Program-made: the position numbers and the translations under genes
Notes under the pieces: generated by a model
What the model was told of the DNA's origin: nothing
Seen by the model: only the letters and a program-made list of their open reading frames with translations
Databases searched by the model: none
Shown here: positions 55,888 through 64,000 of the stretch, in pieces
How positions within the stretch are numbered: the stretch's first letter is position 1
Layout of the letters: every line of letters starts with the position of its first letter
DNA from: Sphingomonadaceae bacterium
Lineage (GTDB): Bacteria; Pseudomonadota; Alphaproteobacteria; Sphingomonadales; Sphingomonadaceae
Assembly: GCA_947476425.1 (NCBI GenBank)
Contig: CANJQJ010000007.1
Span: 1-64,000, forward strand
DNA: 64,000 nt
Direction of reading: 5' to 3'

Positions 55888-57897
55888 ATGAAACCCCTCC
55901 TCCTCATCCTCGCACTTATTCCCGCGATCGCGCATGCCGATGGCGATATCATCGTCACCGGACAGGGGCTCGATCCCGCGAAGGGCGATGCCGCTTATGA
56001 TCGCATCACCATCGACCGCGATACGCTGCTGCAATCAGCCAGCGGCCGGCTCGAAGACGCTCTGCGCGATGCCGCCGGCTTCCAGCAGTTCCGTCGCTCG
56101 GATGCGCGCTCCGCGCACCCAACCAGCCAGGGCGCGAGCCTGCGCGGTCTCGGCGGCAACGCATCGTCGCGCGCGCTGGTGCTGCTCGACGGGGTGCCGC
56201 TGGCCGACCCCTTCGGCGGCTGGATAAACTGGTCAGCAATCGATCTTGCCCGGCTTTCCAGCGTCGAGATCACGCGCGGCGGTGGCAGCGGCAGCGCTGG
56301 CCCGGGCGCGCTTGCCGGCACGATCGCGCTCCAGAGCCTCGTCGCGAGCGCTGATCCGGTGGTGGAAGCCGAAGCGCTCTATGGCAGCCATGATTCGGTC
56401 GACGCGCGCGCGCTGGCAGCCGGGCAGATCGGATCGGGCCACGTCATGCTCTCGGCCCATTATGCGCGGGGCGACGGCTTCGTGCCGATAATCGCCAGCC
56501 AGCGCGGCCCGGCAGATGTCGCAGCACCCTATGAGCAAGCGAGTCTCGCTGGTCGCGCCGTCTTCCCGGTCGGCGAAGGGGTCGAGCTCCAGGCAAATGG
56601 CCTGCTCTTCACCGACGATCGCACGCGCGGCACCGCCTTCACCGCCAACCAAAGCAAGGGCGCCGATGCCAGCCTGCGCCTCGTCGGGCGCGGCGCGTGG
56701 AACTGGGAGGCATCGACCTGGATCCAGTCGCGCGATTTCGCCAGCCAGTTCGCCAGCGTGAACGCAGCACGCACAACCTCGACACTCACGCTCGATCAAT
56801 ATTCCGTTCCGGCCACCGGCCTCGGCGCTCGCTTCGAGCTGAGCCCGCCGCTCGGCGAACATGCCGAACTCCGCCTGGGCGGCGATCTCCACCAGAATGA
56901 AGGGCAGACCAGGGAGCATTATCTGTTCACCAACGGTGTGCCCGCCAACGGACGCGAGGCCGGCGGACGGACGCGTACGGCGGGCGCGTTCGCGGATTTG
57001 ACGCTCCAGCCGACCGATACGCTTACCCTTACCGGCGGTGGCCGCATTGATCGCTGGTGGATCGAGAATGGTTTCCTCCACCAGCATACGCTGGCCGGCG
57101 CCACGCTTCCCGGCACCGCCAGTTTCGCCGATCGCTCCGGCACCGAAACTTCCGGCCGCGCAGGCATCGCATGGCAACTCACCGACACGATCAAGCTTCG
57201 CAGCGCCGCCTATCTCGGCTGGCGCCTGCCGACTCTCAACGAACTCTACCGTCCCTTTCGCGTCGGCAATGACGCCACCGCCGCCAATCCGCTGCTCAGC
57301 CCCGAACGTCTCAAGGGCATCGATGCTGGCTTCGACTGGCGCCCCCTCCCCGGCCTGACCGTCGCCGCCACGGCCTTCTTGAACCAGCTCGACAACGCGA
57401 TCACCAACGTGACACTCTCTTCCGGCCCGGCCGGCACGCAGCGCAAGCGCCAGAATGTCGATGCTGTTCGCTCGCAAGGCGTCGAACTCGAAGCCAATTA
57501 TGTGCAGGGGCCGTGGTCGTTCGGGCTCGACTATGCCTATGTCGACGCCCGGGTCCACGCCTCAGGCGCCGCCGCGCCACTTAACGGCTTGCGCCCGGCG
57601 CAGACGCCGAAACACCAGGCCAGCGCGCATCTCGGCTGGAGCAAGGGCGAACGGACCGCCGCGCTGGTCGTACGCTATGTCGCCCGCCAGTTCGAGGACG
57701 ATCAGAACAGCCGCTCGCTCGCCGACGCGGTCACGCTCGATGCGAGCCTCGCCTGGCCGGTCTGGCAGGGCCTCAGCCTCGTCGCCCGCGCCGAAAACAT
57801 CACCGACACCCGCGTCGAAGCCACGATCAGCAGCGCAAACATCATCGAACGCGCAACGCCGCAGAGCTTCTGGCTTGGGCTACGCTACCGGTTGTGA
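55888..57897 (+). CDS. TonB-dependent receptor
   Basis: A 669-residue outer-membrane receptor. Signal peptide to about residue 17, TonB-box-like DIIVTGQG, plug domain (SQGASLRGLGGNASSRALVL; LLDGVPLADPFGGWINWSAI), then a 22-strand-type barrel ending in SFWLGLRYRL with aromatic/Leu C-terminus. Substrate unknown; no Fur box or B12 riboswitch is evident upstream. It lies 51 bases after the molybdoenzyme gene, following a CCTCCCG-GAAA-CGGGAGG hairpin (about 55846-55863). Confidence 0.92.
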   Translation: MKPLLLILALIPAIAHADGDIIVTGQGLDPAKGDAAYDRITIDRDTLLQSASGRLEDALRDAAGFQQFRRSDARSAHPTSQGASLRGLGGNASSRALVLLDGVPLADPFGGWINWSAIDLARLSSVEITRGGGSGSAGPGALAGTIALQSLVASADPVVEAEALYGSHDSVDARALAAGQIGSGHVMLSAHYARGDGFVPIIASQRGPADVAAPYEQASLAGRAVFPVGEGVELQANGLLFTDDRTRGTAFTANQSKGADASLRLVGRGAWNWEASTWIQSRDFASQFASVNAARTTSTLTLDQYSVPATGLGARFELSPPLGEHAELRLGGDLHQNEGQTREHYLFTNGVPANGREAGGRTRTAGAFADLTLQPTDTLTLTGGGRIDRWWIENGFLHQHTLAGATLPGTASFADRSGTETSGRAGIAWQLTDTIKLRSAAYLGWRLPTLNELYRPFRVGNDATAANPLLSPERLKGIDAGFDWRPLPGLTVAATAFLNQLDNAITNVTLSSGPAGTQRKRQNVDAVRSQGVELEANYVQGPWSFGLDYAYVDARVHASGAAAPLNGLRPAQTPKHQASAHLGWSKGERTAALVVRYVARQFEDDQNSRSLADAVTLDASLAWPVWQGLSLVARAENITDTRVEATISSANIIERATPQSFWLGLRYRL

Positions 57898-57902
57898 TCA
57901 CC

Positions 57903-58019
57903 CGTCATCCCGACGAAAGTCGGGATCCATGGGACCCACAGGTCTGGCTATCGAGAAACCACCGCAACGTGGATCCCGGCGTCCGCCGGGATGACGAAGG
58001 GCTGGCGCCGGGATGACGA
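57903..58019. repeat. Class A palindromic repeat (inverse orientation)
   Basis: Same arms as the copy at 195-330 but inverted, including the GGGACCCAC centre and an extra tandem arm at the end (GCGCCGGGATGACG). It lies between convergent TonB-dependent receptor and crtZ genes. Confidence 0.88.
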
Positions 58020-58034
58020 TTTAGGCGCCGGGGC

Positions 58035-58508
58035 CTACTGTTCCGCCTTCAATCGCGCCTTCAATTTCGCTGCGGGCGGCGCATAGAGGAATCCGAAGCT
58101 CACCGTCCCCTCTTTCGACTCGACGGCATGATGCAGCCGGTGACCCTGGACGAGCCGCTTCATATAGGCCGATCGCGCCACATAATGGTGCGAGACACGC
58201 TTGTGGACGATAACATCGTGGAAAATGAAATAGATCGCCCCATAAGCCGCAATCCCGCCGCCGATCCAGGCGTAGGATGCCCCGTGGCCAAGCCCGATGC
58301 CCCACCAGAACAGCGCGATCGATGGCACCGCGAAGATCGCAGCGTAGAGATCATTCGCCTCAAACATTCCGGTACGCGGCCGATGATGGCTTTCGTGGAG
58401 GAACCAGCCGGGGCCGTGCATCAGCCAGCGATGCGCGCCATAGGCGAATCCCTCCATCAGCGCGACGGTGGCGAGGAACAGCAAGGGTCCGGCAAGATGG
58501 TGCATCAT
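58035..58508 (-). CDS. crtZ: Beta-carotene hydroxylase CrtZ
   Basis: A 157-residue membrane di-iron hydroxylase that adds 3-hydroxyl groups to beta-ionone rings (beta-carotene to zeaxanthin). The histidine clusters are all present: HRWLMH (26-31), HESHH (38-42), HDVIVHKRVSHH (97-108) and HRLHH (123-127). Four hydrophobic helices. No other crt gene is adjacent, so the rest of the pathway is elsewhere. Fits the yellow xanthophyll pigmentation typical of sphingomonads. Confidence 0.94.
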   Translation of the reverse strand: MMHHLAGPLLFLATVALMEGFAYGAHRWLMHGPGWFLHESHHRPRTGMFEANDLYAAIFAVPSIALFWWGIGLGHGASYAWIGGGIAAYGAIYFIFHDVIVHKRVSHHYVARSAYMKRLVQGHRLHHAVESKEGTVSFGFLYAPPAAKLKARLKAEQ

Positions 58509-58557
58509 GCTTCTATAGCCCTTCGTTCATTGCCGCGTCACCTCGCCGATGCTTATA

Positions 58558-58620
58558 GTTTCAGCACCCCGACGAAAGCCGGGATCCAGTAGCTGCGCTG
58601 GAGTAGCGACAGTGCGGAAT
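58558..58620. repeat. Decayed class A palindromic repeat
   Basis: CCCCGACGAAAGCCGGGATC and a distal GCGGAATGACG arm; the second hairpin is eroded (GCTGCGCTGGAGTAGCGAC). Confidence 0.65.
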
Positions 58621-58626
58621 GACGAT

Positions 58627-58965
58627 ATGACAAGGATCAAACGAACGATGCGCGTGCCGCTTTCTGCTCTCCTGCTCAGCACCCTCCTCGCTTCCTGCGC
58701 CCCGGTAACGCCCGAAGCGCGGATTCGCGTCGCGCTCACCGATGCCGGGCTCGACAAGGAGATAGCGGCCTGCATGGCGGAGCGCATGGTCGATCGCCTC
58801 ACGATCGCGCAGCTCCGCAAACTCTCGTCGCTGTCGAAGCTCCGCGAAGCCGATATCCGCATGATGTCGATCGGCGAGTTCCTCCACCGCATCCGCGCGC
58901 TCGGCGATCCCGAGATCCTCAAGGTCGTCACCAAGGCGGGGCTCGGCTGCGCAATCGCGGTATGA
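58627..58965 (+). CDS. Small hypothetical lipoprotein
   Basis: A 112-residue protein with a signal peptide and lipobox LLASC (Cys in SCAPVTPEA). The mature part is helical (RVALTDAGLDKEIAACMAER; LTIAQLRKLSSLSKLREADI) with three Cys. Family not recognised. ATG 58627 follows the repeat directly; ATG 58648 is an alternative that keeps the signal peptide. Confidence 0.7.
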   Translation: MTRIKRTMRVPLSALLLSTLLASCAPVTPEARIRVALTDAGLDKEIAACMAERMVDRLTIAQLRKLSSLSKLREADIRMMSIGEFLHRIRALGDPEILKVVTKAGLGCAIAV

Positions 58966-59063
58966 AGCCATCCCGCTAGTCCTTCTCCGGGCTTTCCTTG
59001 TGCGCCGCGATATGCTTTAGGCCTCGCCAACGTTAAGGGAATCGACAAGGACGGGCGTCTCCG

Positions 59064-60263
59064 ATGAACATTCACGAATATCAGGCCAAGGAACTCCTGG
59101 CCAAGTTCGGCGTGGCCATTCCGGCCGGCTATGCAGCTCTCAGTGTCGACGAAGCCGTCGCCGCAGCGGGCAAGCTTCCTGGGCCACTTTACGTCGTCAA
59201 GGCGCAGATCCACGCCGGCGGCCGTGGCAAGGGCAAGTTCAAGGAACTTGCCGCCGATGCGAAGGGCGGCGTACGTCTTTCGAAGACGCTCGATGAAGTC
59301 CGTGCCAACGCGACTGACATGCTCGGCAACACGCTTGTCACCATCCAGACCGGCGATGCAGGCAAGCAGGTCAACCGCCTGTACATCACCGATGGCGCCG
59401 ACATCGCGAAGGAATATTATTTCTCGATGCTCGTCGATCGCAAGACCGGCCGCATCGCGATGATCGTCTCCACCGAAGGCGGCATGGACATCGAGGAGGT
59501 CGCGCATTCGACCCCCGAGAAGATTCACACGATCATCATCGATCCTGTCGAAGGCTTCATGCCGCACCACGGCCGCGCCGTCGCCTTCGCGCTGAAGCTC
59601 AAGGGCGATCAGAACAAGCAGGCCGCCAAGCTCGCCGGCCAGCTCTACGAAGCCTTCATGGCGACCGACATGGCGATGCTCGAGGTCAACCCGCTGATCG
59701 AGACCACCGATGGCAAGATCCTCGTCCTCGACGCCAAGGTGAGCTTCGATTCGAACGCGCTCTTCCGGCATCCCGACATCTTCGCGCTTCGCGACGAGAG
59801 CGAGGAAGATCCGGCTGAAGTCGAAGCCTCGAAGTACGACCTCGCCTACATCAAGCTCGACGGCAACATCGGCTGCATGGTCAATGGCGCGGGTCTCGCG
59901 ATGGCGACGATGGACATCATCAAGCTCAATGGCGAATTCCCGGCCAACTTCCTCGACGTCGGCGGCGGCGCCACCAAGGAGAAGGTGACCGAGGCATTCA
60001 AGCTGATCCTCAGCGATCCGGCTGTGAAGGGCATCCTCGTCAACATCTTCGGCGGCATCATGCGCTGCGATGTCATCGCGGAAGGCATTGTCGCTGCGGC
60101 GAAGGAAGTGAATCTCTCGGTTCCGCTCGTCGTTCGCCTCGAAGGCACCAACGTCGCGCAGGGCAAGGACATCCTCGCGAATTCGGGGCTGCCGATCGTT
60201 GCTGCCGATGATCTTGGCGATGCCGCGAAGAAGATCGTGGCGCAGGTCAAGCAGGCCGCTTAA
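59064..60263 (+). CDS. sucC: Succinyl-CoA synthetase beta subunit
   Basis: A 399-residue ATP-grasp subunit of succinate-CoA ligase. [17 protein letters not shown] at the start, nucleotide-binding [21 protein letters not shown] and the C-terminal [15 protein letters not shown]. The partner sucD does not follow, unlike the common sucCD order; etfBA come next instead. It completes the TCA-cycle step only with SucD from another locus. Confidence 0.96.
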   Translation: MNIHEYQAKELLAKFGVAIPAGYAALSVDEAVAAAGKLPGPLYVVKAQIHAGGRGKGKFKELAADAKGGVRLSKTLDEVRANATDMLGNTLVTIQTGDAGKQVNRLYITDGADIAKEYYFSMLVDRKTGRIAMIVSTEGGMDIEEVAHSTPEKIHTIIIDPVEGFMPHHGRAVAFALKLKGDQNKQAAKLAGQLYEAFMATDMAMLEVNPLIETTDGKILVLDAKVSFDSNALFRHPDIFALRDESEEDPAEVEASKYDLAYIKLDGNIGCMVNGAGLAMATMDIIKLNGEFPANFLDVGGGATKEKVTEAFKLILSDPAVKGILVNIFGGIMRCDVIAEGIVAAAKEVNLSVPLVVRLEGTNVAQGKDILANSGLPIVAADDLGDAAKKIVAQVKQAA

Positions 60264-60282
60264 CGTAGGGCAATAAGCAGAA

Positions 60283-60360
60283 CGTCATCCCCGCGAACGG
60301 CGGGGACTCGTCTCCCCAACGCCTGCCGTCGCAGGCAGGCGAAGGGTGGCGGTGACGGCA
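60283..60360. repeat. Class A-like palindromic repeat between sucC and etfB
   Basis: CGTCATCCCCGCGAACGGCG left arm with a GCCTGCCG-TCG-CAGGCAGGC inner hairpin. The far arm is eroded to GGTGACGG. Confidence 0.7.
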
Positions 60361-60382
60361 AAAGTAGAGGAGGGACCACCAG

Positions 60383-61132
60383 ATGAAGATCCTCGTGCCC
60401 GTGAAGCGGGTCATCGATTATAACGTCAAGCCCCGGGTCAAGATGGACGGGAGCGGAGTCGATCTCGCCAACGTCAAGATGTCGATGAACCCGTTCGACG
60501 AAATTGCAGTCGAAGAGGCCCTCCGCCTCCGCGAAAAGGGCGTCGCGACCGAAGTCATCGCAGTCTCGATCGGCGAGCAGAAGTGCCAGGAAACGCTGCG
60601 CACCGCGCTTGCGATGGGTGCAGATCGCGCGATCCACGTCCTCGCCGAAGGTGATGTCGAGCCACTTGCGGTCGCCAAGATCCTCGCCAAGCTGGTCGAA
60701 GAGGAGGCCCCCGGCCTCGTCATCCTCGGCAAGCAGGCGATCGACGACGACAGCAACCAGACCGGCCAGATGCTCGCAGCCCTCACCGGCCGCCCGCAGG
60801 GCACTTTCGCGTCGAAGGTCGAGGTTGCGGGCGACACCGTCACCGTGACTCGCGAAGTCGATGGCGGCCTCGAGACCGTCGCGCTCAAGACCCCGGCGAT
60901 CATCACCACCGATCTTCGCCTCAACGAGCCGCGCTACGCTTCGCTGCCCAACATCATGAAGGCGAAGTCCAAGCCGCTCGCGCAGAAGACCCCGGCCGAT
61001 CTCGGCGTCGACATCACCCCGCGTCTCAAGACGCTTAAGGTGATCGAACCAGCCAAGCGCTCGGCGGGCATCAAGGTTGCGGATGTTGACGAGCTTGTAG
61101 CCAAGCTCAAGGCAATGGGAGTTGTGGCATGA
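60383..61132 (+). CDS. etfB: Electron transfer flavoprotein beta subunit
   Basis: A 249-residue subunit that binds AMP and docks acyl-CoA dehydrogenases. [54 protein letters not shown] and the recognition-loop region [20 protein letters not shown] are typical. GAGGAGGGA precedes the ATG. Its stop overlaps the etfA start (ATGA). Confidence 0.96.
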   Translation: MKILVPVKRVIDYNVKPRVKMDGSGVDLANVKMSMNPFDEIAVEEALRLREKGVATEVIAVSIGEQKCQETLRTALAMGADRAIHVLAEGDVEPLAVAKILAKLVEEEAPGLVILGKQAIDDDSNQTGQMLAALTGRPQGTFASKVEVAGDTVTVTREVDGGLETVALKTPAIITTDLRLNEPRYASLPNIMKAKSKPLAQKTPADLGVDITPRLKTLKVIEPAKRSAGIKVADVDELVAKLKAMGVVA

Positions 61133-62058
61133 AGACGCTCGTCTGGGTCGAACATGACAGTGGCGCGGTCAAGGATTCGACGCTGGCCGTCGTAACCGCC
61201 GCTTCGAAGCTCGGCGAGGTGCATCTGCTCGTCGTTGGCCAGGGCGTCGATGGCGTCGCCGCCGCTGCCGCGCAGATCGCCGGCGTCGGCAAGGTCCACG
61301 TCGCCGATGGCGCTGCCTATGCCAACGCGCTTCCCGAAAACGTCGCGCCGCTCGTCGTTGACCTGATGGGTCATCACGATGCGTTCCTCGCGCCGGCCAC
61401 CGCTAACGGCAAGAACATCGCGCCGCGCGTCGCAGCCTTGCTCGACGTGATGCAGATCTCCGAGATCCTCTCGGTCGAAAGCGAAGACACCTTCACCCGC
61501 CCGACCTATGCTGGCAACGCGATCGCGACCGTCCAGTCGACCGACTCGAAGAAGGTGATCACGGTACGCGGCACTTCGTTCGAGAAGGCCGCCCGCGAAG
61601 GCGGCTCGGGCACGATCGAAGCCGTTTCCGGCCCCGCCGATTCCGGCCTGTCGAGTTTCGTCGGCGCCGAGATCTCGAAGTCGGAGCGTCCTGAGCTCAC
61701 CTCGGCGAAGATCATCGTTTCCGGCGGCCGCGCGCTCCAGAACAGCGAGAACTTCCATTCCATCATCGAACCGCTCGCCGACAAGCTCGGCGCCGCGGTC
61801 GGCGCCTCGCGCGCCGCTGTCGATGCCGGCTATGTCCCCAACGACTATCAGGTCGGCCAGACCGGCAAGATCGTCGCCCCGGAAGTCTATATCGCGATCG
61901 GCATCTCCGGCGCGATCCAGCATCTCGCCGGGATGAAGGACAGCAAGACGATCATCGCGATCAACAAGGACGAGGAAGCCCCGATCTTCCAGGTCGCCGA
62001 CCTCGGCCTCGTCGGCGATCTCTTCAAGATCGTCCCTGAACTGACCAGCAAGATCTGA
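61129..62058 (+). CDS. etfA: Electron transfer flavoprotein alpha subunit
   Basis: A 309-residue subunit carrying FAD. The C-terminal FAD-binding region is present: [39 protein letters not shown] (core [10 protein letters not shown]) and [17 protein letters not shown]-like [16 protein letters not shown]. EtfAB passes electrons from beta-oxidation and other dehydrogenases to ETF:ubiquinone oxidoreductase. Confidence 0.96.
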   Translation: MKTLVWVEHDSGAVKDSTLAVVTAASKLGEVHLLVVGQGVDGVAAAAAQIAGVGKVHVADGAAYANALPENVAPLVVDLMGHHDAFLAPATANGKNIAPRVAALLDVMQISEILSVESEDTFTRPTYAGNAIATVQSTDSKKVITVRGTSFEKAAREGGSGTIEAVSGPADSGLSSFVGAEISKSERPELTSAKIIVSGGRALQNSENFHSIIEPLADKLGAAVGASRAAVDAGYVPNDYQVGQTGKIVAPEVYIAIGISGAIQHLAGMKDSKTIIAINKDEEAPIFQVADLGLVGDLFKIVPELTSKI

Positions 62059-62082
62059 TCGCTCCGATCCACGCACATACGA

Positions 62083-62108
62083 AAGGGCGGCCCGCAACGG
62101 CCGCCCTT
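62083..62108. terminator. Bidirectional intrinsic terminator after etfA
   Basis: AAGGGCGGCC-CGCAAC-GGCCGCCCTT with flanking T and A runs. It serves etfA (+) and the convergent small gene ending at 62110 (-). Confidence 0.93.
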
Positions 62109-62109
62109 T

Positions 62110-62319
62110 TCAATTGGCCGGATCGACAACCTCGATCACGTCAAAGCGCGTGACGCCATAGACATGCCCCCGCAGCGTCCCCCGGCGCCCGACAAGCGGG
62201 TCTGCAACATGGTGGGCGATATCCAGGATGAAGATATCCTCGCGATCGATGTCGAGATAGAATCCATAGGCGGTCGGACGCATTATGCCGGTGAGCAGGC
62301 AGGTTCCATCGCGGCGCAT
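62110..62319 (-). CDS. Small protein divergent from an XRE regulator
   Basis: A 69-residue, probably OB/SH3-like all-beta protein ([20 protein letters not shown], then [20 protein letters not shown]). The [17 protein letters not shown] segment recalls DUF5818-type proteins of sphingomonads, tentatively. ATG 62319 is set by AGAGGAG 6 bases upstream. The promoter overlaps an 18-bp palindrome shared with the divergent regulator gene. Confidence 0.7.
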   Translation of the reverse strand: MRRDGTCLLTGIMRPTAYGFYLDIDREDIFILDIAHHVADPLVGRRGTLRGHVYGVTRFDVIEVVDPAN

Positions 62320-62335
62320 GACATCTCCTCTAGAA

Positions 62336-62353
62336 TAGGACATATATGTCCTA
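62336..62353. promoter_or_regulatory. 18-bp perfect palindrome operator
   Basis: TAGGACATATATGTCCTA, perfectly self-complementary, centred in the 68-base gap between two divergent small genes, one an XRE regulator. Likely autoregulatory operator. Confidence 0.78.
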
Positions 62354-62387
62354 GACGATCCGCCCGCGATAACCAACCCATCTCCTT

Positions 62388-62609
62388 ATGCGATGGGCAG
62401 AAACTGTAGGTAGCAACCTCAAGCGATGGCGTGATGCGCGCGATATGACGCAGGAGGATCTCGCTGCAGAAGCAAGCATTTCGATGCGGCATCTGGGCCG
62501 CCTCGAACGAGGCGAGGGCAATCCCACGCTCGACGTCCTGGAACGCTTGGCAAGCGTGCTGCACATTTCGGCGCAGGACTTCTTCGCGGCGGAGTCTCCG
62601 GCCCCTTAG
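62388..62609 (+). CDS. XRE-type helix-turn-helix regulator
   Basis: A 73-residue protein that is almost entirely an HTH_3 domain: VGSNLKRWRDARDMTQEDLA, SISMRHLGRLERGEGNPTLD, then ERLASVLHISAQDFF. It lacks a sensor domain. It is divergent from a 69-residue gene and likely represses both promoters through the central palindrome. No toxin-like partner is recognised. Confidence 0.88.
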   Translation: MRWAETVGSNLKRWRDARDMTQEDLAAEASISMRHLGRLERGEGNPTLDVLERLASVLHISAQDFFAAESPAP

Positions 62610-62651
62610 ACTCCGTTTCAGATCATATGAATCGTCATCGCGGCGCCTAAT

Positions 62652-62745
62652 CGTCATCCCGGCGGACGCCGGGATCCACGATACGGTGGTCCTCCGATCG
62701 CGAGACCCGTGGGTCCCATGGATCCCGACTTTCGTCGGGATGACG
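62652..62745. repeat. Class A palindromic repeat
   Basis: Nearly identical to the copy at 195-288, including GACCCGTGGGTCCCATGGAT. Differences are limited to the short central linker and a C/T in the right arm. Confidence 0.9.
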
Positions 62746-62781
62746 AAGCCGGGCATCGGGATCGCGGACAGGCTCCTTTTT

Positions 62782-62934
62782 CCCCTCCCTGACAAGGGAG
62801 GGGTTAGGGGTGGGTAGGCCGTGGCGGGGGCTCGAAGCCCCCGGCGGGGCCGGCTTTGCGGTGCGGTCGCGAAGAGGTCTTCGGGCGCGCAGACGCGCGT
62901 ACCCACCCCCAGCCCCTCCCTTGTCAGGGAGGGG
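62782..62934. repeat. Long inverted repeat element (35-bp arms)
   Basis: Arms 62782-62816 and 62900-62934 are reverse complements at 33 of 35 positions; each arm itself holds CCCCTCCCT-GACA-AGGGAGGGG. The 83-base centre is GC-rich with a further hairpin (GGGGGCTCGAAGCCCCC). No ORF inside. The right arm overlaps the nhaA 3' end. Confidence 0.85.
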
Positions 62935-64000
62935 AGTCAGAAGGCAAGTTCCGCCCCCTCGCCGCGAATCGCAGCCAGGCGTAGCCGGCCAGCGCCGACA
63001 GCAGCGATCCACCGAGCACGCCGATCCTAACGGCATTGCCATGCAGCGGATCGACAAAGGCCAGGCCGCCGATGAACAGGCTCATCGTGAAGCCGATCCC
63101 GCACAGCAGCGCCACGCCATAGACTTGCGACCAGCTGGCGCCCGATGGTCGAACGCCGAGCTTCAGCGCGATCGCGATTCGGATGCTTGCGAACACGCCG
63201 ATCTGCTTGCCGAGCAGCAGCCCAAGCGCGATGCCAAGCGGCAATGGCGCGGTCAGCGTGTCGAGGCCGATCGCACGCAGGTCGATCCCCGCGTTGGCGA
63301 AGCCGAACAGCGGCACGATGCCGAACGCCACCCACGGGGACAGACCATGTTCCAGCCGGTGAAGCGGCGAATCCTCGGCATCGGGCGCTGCTGGCGACGG
63401 CCGGAGCGGAATTGCCGTCGCGGCGAGCACGCCAGCCACTGTCGGATGCACGCCGGACAGCAGCACCGCCGCCCAAAGCGCGACCGCGAGCACCAGATAG
63501 GGCCATAGCAGCATCACGCCGCCGCGATTGAGCAGGAACATCGCTACCATGATCATCGCCGCGCCCAGCAATGCGGGCCCGCTGATCGCGGCGGTGTAGG
63601 CGAGTGCGATAATCACCACCGCGCCGAGATCATCGGCGATCGCTACCGTCGTCAGGAAGATCCGCAGCGATCCCGGCACGCGGCGCCCGAGCAGTGCAAG
63701 TACGCCGATCGCGAAGGCGATGTCGGTCGCGGCCGGGATCGCCCAGCCGCGCGCGAGCCCCGGATGGCTTCCCGCCACGGCCAGATAGACCAGCGCCGGC
63801 ACGGCCATTCCACCCGCCGCCGCGATCAGCGGAAGCGCTCGATCCGACCAGCGCGCCATATGGCCGTCGAGGAATTCGCGCTTGATATCGAGGCCGACCA
63901 GCAGGAAAAACAGGCTCATCAGCGCGTCGTTGATGAAATGATGCAGCGTCCAGCCGAACAGTTTCGTGCCGAGCAATCCGAAATAGGCATCGGCCAGCGC
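62924..64000 (-). CDS. nhaA: Na+/H+ antiporter NhaA (N-terminus beyond window)
   Basis: Partial: 358 codons visible to the right edge, frame still open there. Integral membrane sodium-proton antiporter. [42 protein letters not shown] and the ion-site TTVAIADDLGAVVIIALAY with the two Asp, and GKQIGVF are all family hallmarks. The last residues (LPSDSPP) and the TGA stop come from the right arm of an inverted repeat, so the C-terminus has been re-made by the insertion. Confidence 0.93.
   Translation of the reverse strand, partial: ALADAYFGLLGTKLFGWTLHHFINDALMSLFFLLVGLDIKREFLDGHMARWSDRALPLIAAAGGMAVPALVYLAVAGSHPGLARGWAIPAATDIAFAIGVLALLGRRVPGSLRIFLTTVAIADDLGAVVIIALAYTAAISGPALLGAAMIMVAMFLLNRGGVMLLWPYLVLAVALWAAVLLSGVHPTVAGVLAATAIPLRPSPAAPDAEDSPLHRLEHGLSPWVAFGIVPLFGFANAGIDLRAIGLDTLTAPLPLGIALGLLLGKQIGVFASIRIAIALKLGVRPSGASWSQVYGVALLCGIGFTMSLFIGGLAFVDPLHGNAVRIGVLGGSLLSALAGYAWLRFAARGRNLPSDSPP

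Overview
The window is a contiguous piece of a high-GC alphaproteobacterial chromosome, most probably a Sphingomonas-like member of the Sphingomonadaceae. The evidence is a circularly permuted (two-piece) tmRNA, a MucR/Ros regulator, cobalamin-dependent methionine synthase split into two genes, a CrtZ carotenoid hydroxylase, a TonB-dependent receptor, a stand-alone gene-transfer-agent-type holin, and many short palindromic repeats between genes. No prophage, insertion sequence, CRISPR array or rRNA operon is visible. Most of the window is conserved core chromosome with small accessory inserts.

Layout. 1-9.1 kb: class A palindromic repeat, PilZ protein (-), tRNA-Arg(TCT) (-), chemotaxis receptor, small TonB-domain protein, holin, DUF486 membrane protein, hslV-hslU protease, a decayed higB with intact higA, and a DEAD-box helicase (-). 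9.4-16.7 kb: nfu, nitroreductase, tsaB-rimI, mucR, fur, then the tightly overlapping miaB-phoH-ybeY-corC run. 16.7-23.2 kb: a sugar dehydrogenase inserted before lnt, then metK, a malonyl-CoA-synthetase-like ligase and trmB. 23.2-25.9 kb: degenerate BLUF protein, GNAT, GH130-like hydrolase and SDR. 26.0-36.2 kb: rimP-nusA-ylxR-infB-rbfA-(lipoprotein)-truB-rpsO-pnp, the transcription/translation operon. 36.3-39.9 kb: DUF4160/DUF2442 pair, an amber-interrupted coiled-coil membrane gene, permuted ssrA (-), rplU-rpmA, GNAT, TetR. 40.0-45.6 kb (-): ArsR-methyltransferase regulator, metF, metH in two parts. 45.7-52.2 kb: mlaA, an alanine-heptad lipoprotein, pepN (-), an epimerase-like protein, a DUF481 outer-membrane protein and TetR (-). 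52.4-58.5 kb: FAD oxidoreductase with a small partner, cytochrome b plus molybdopterin oxidoreductase, TonB-dependent receptor, crtZ (-). 58.6-64 kb: lipoprotein, sucC, etfBA, a small protein divergent from an XRE regulator across an 18-bp palindrome, a long inverted repeat, and nhaA (-), which is cut by the window end.

How it fits together. The clearest regulatory link is a 20-bp operator-like palindrome (ATATAAAGAAATCTTTATAT, 45621-45640) just upstream of the ArsR-methyltransferase-metF-metH operon. A 17/20 match sits at 19532-19551 upstream of metK, 26 kb away. The two sites tie SAM synthesis to methionine regeneration under what looks like a SahR-type regulator. Other signals not captured by ordinary gene calls are two families of palindromic repeats, two copies of which appear to be read into protein N-termini (lnt, ylxR), a repeat that supplies the nhaA stop codon, a BLUF domain with both photochemical residues replaced by His, and a Braun-lipoprotein-like alanine heptad lipoprotein ending in Lys.
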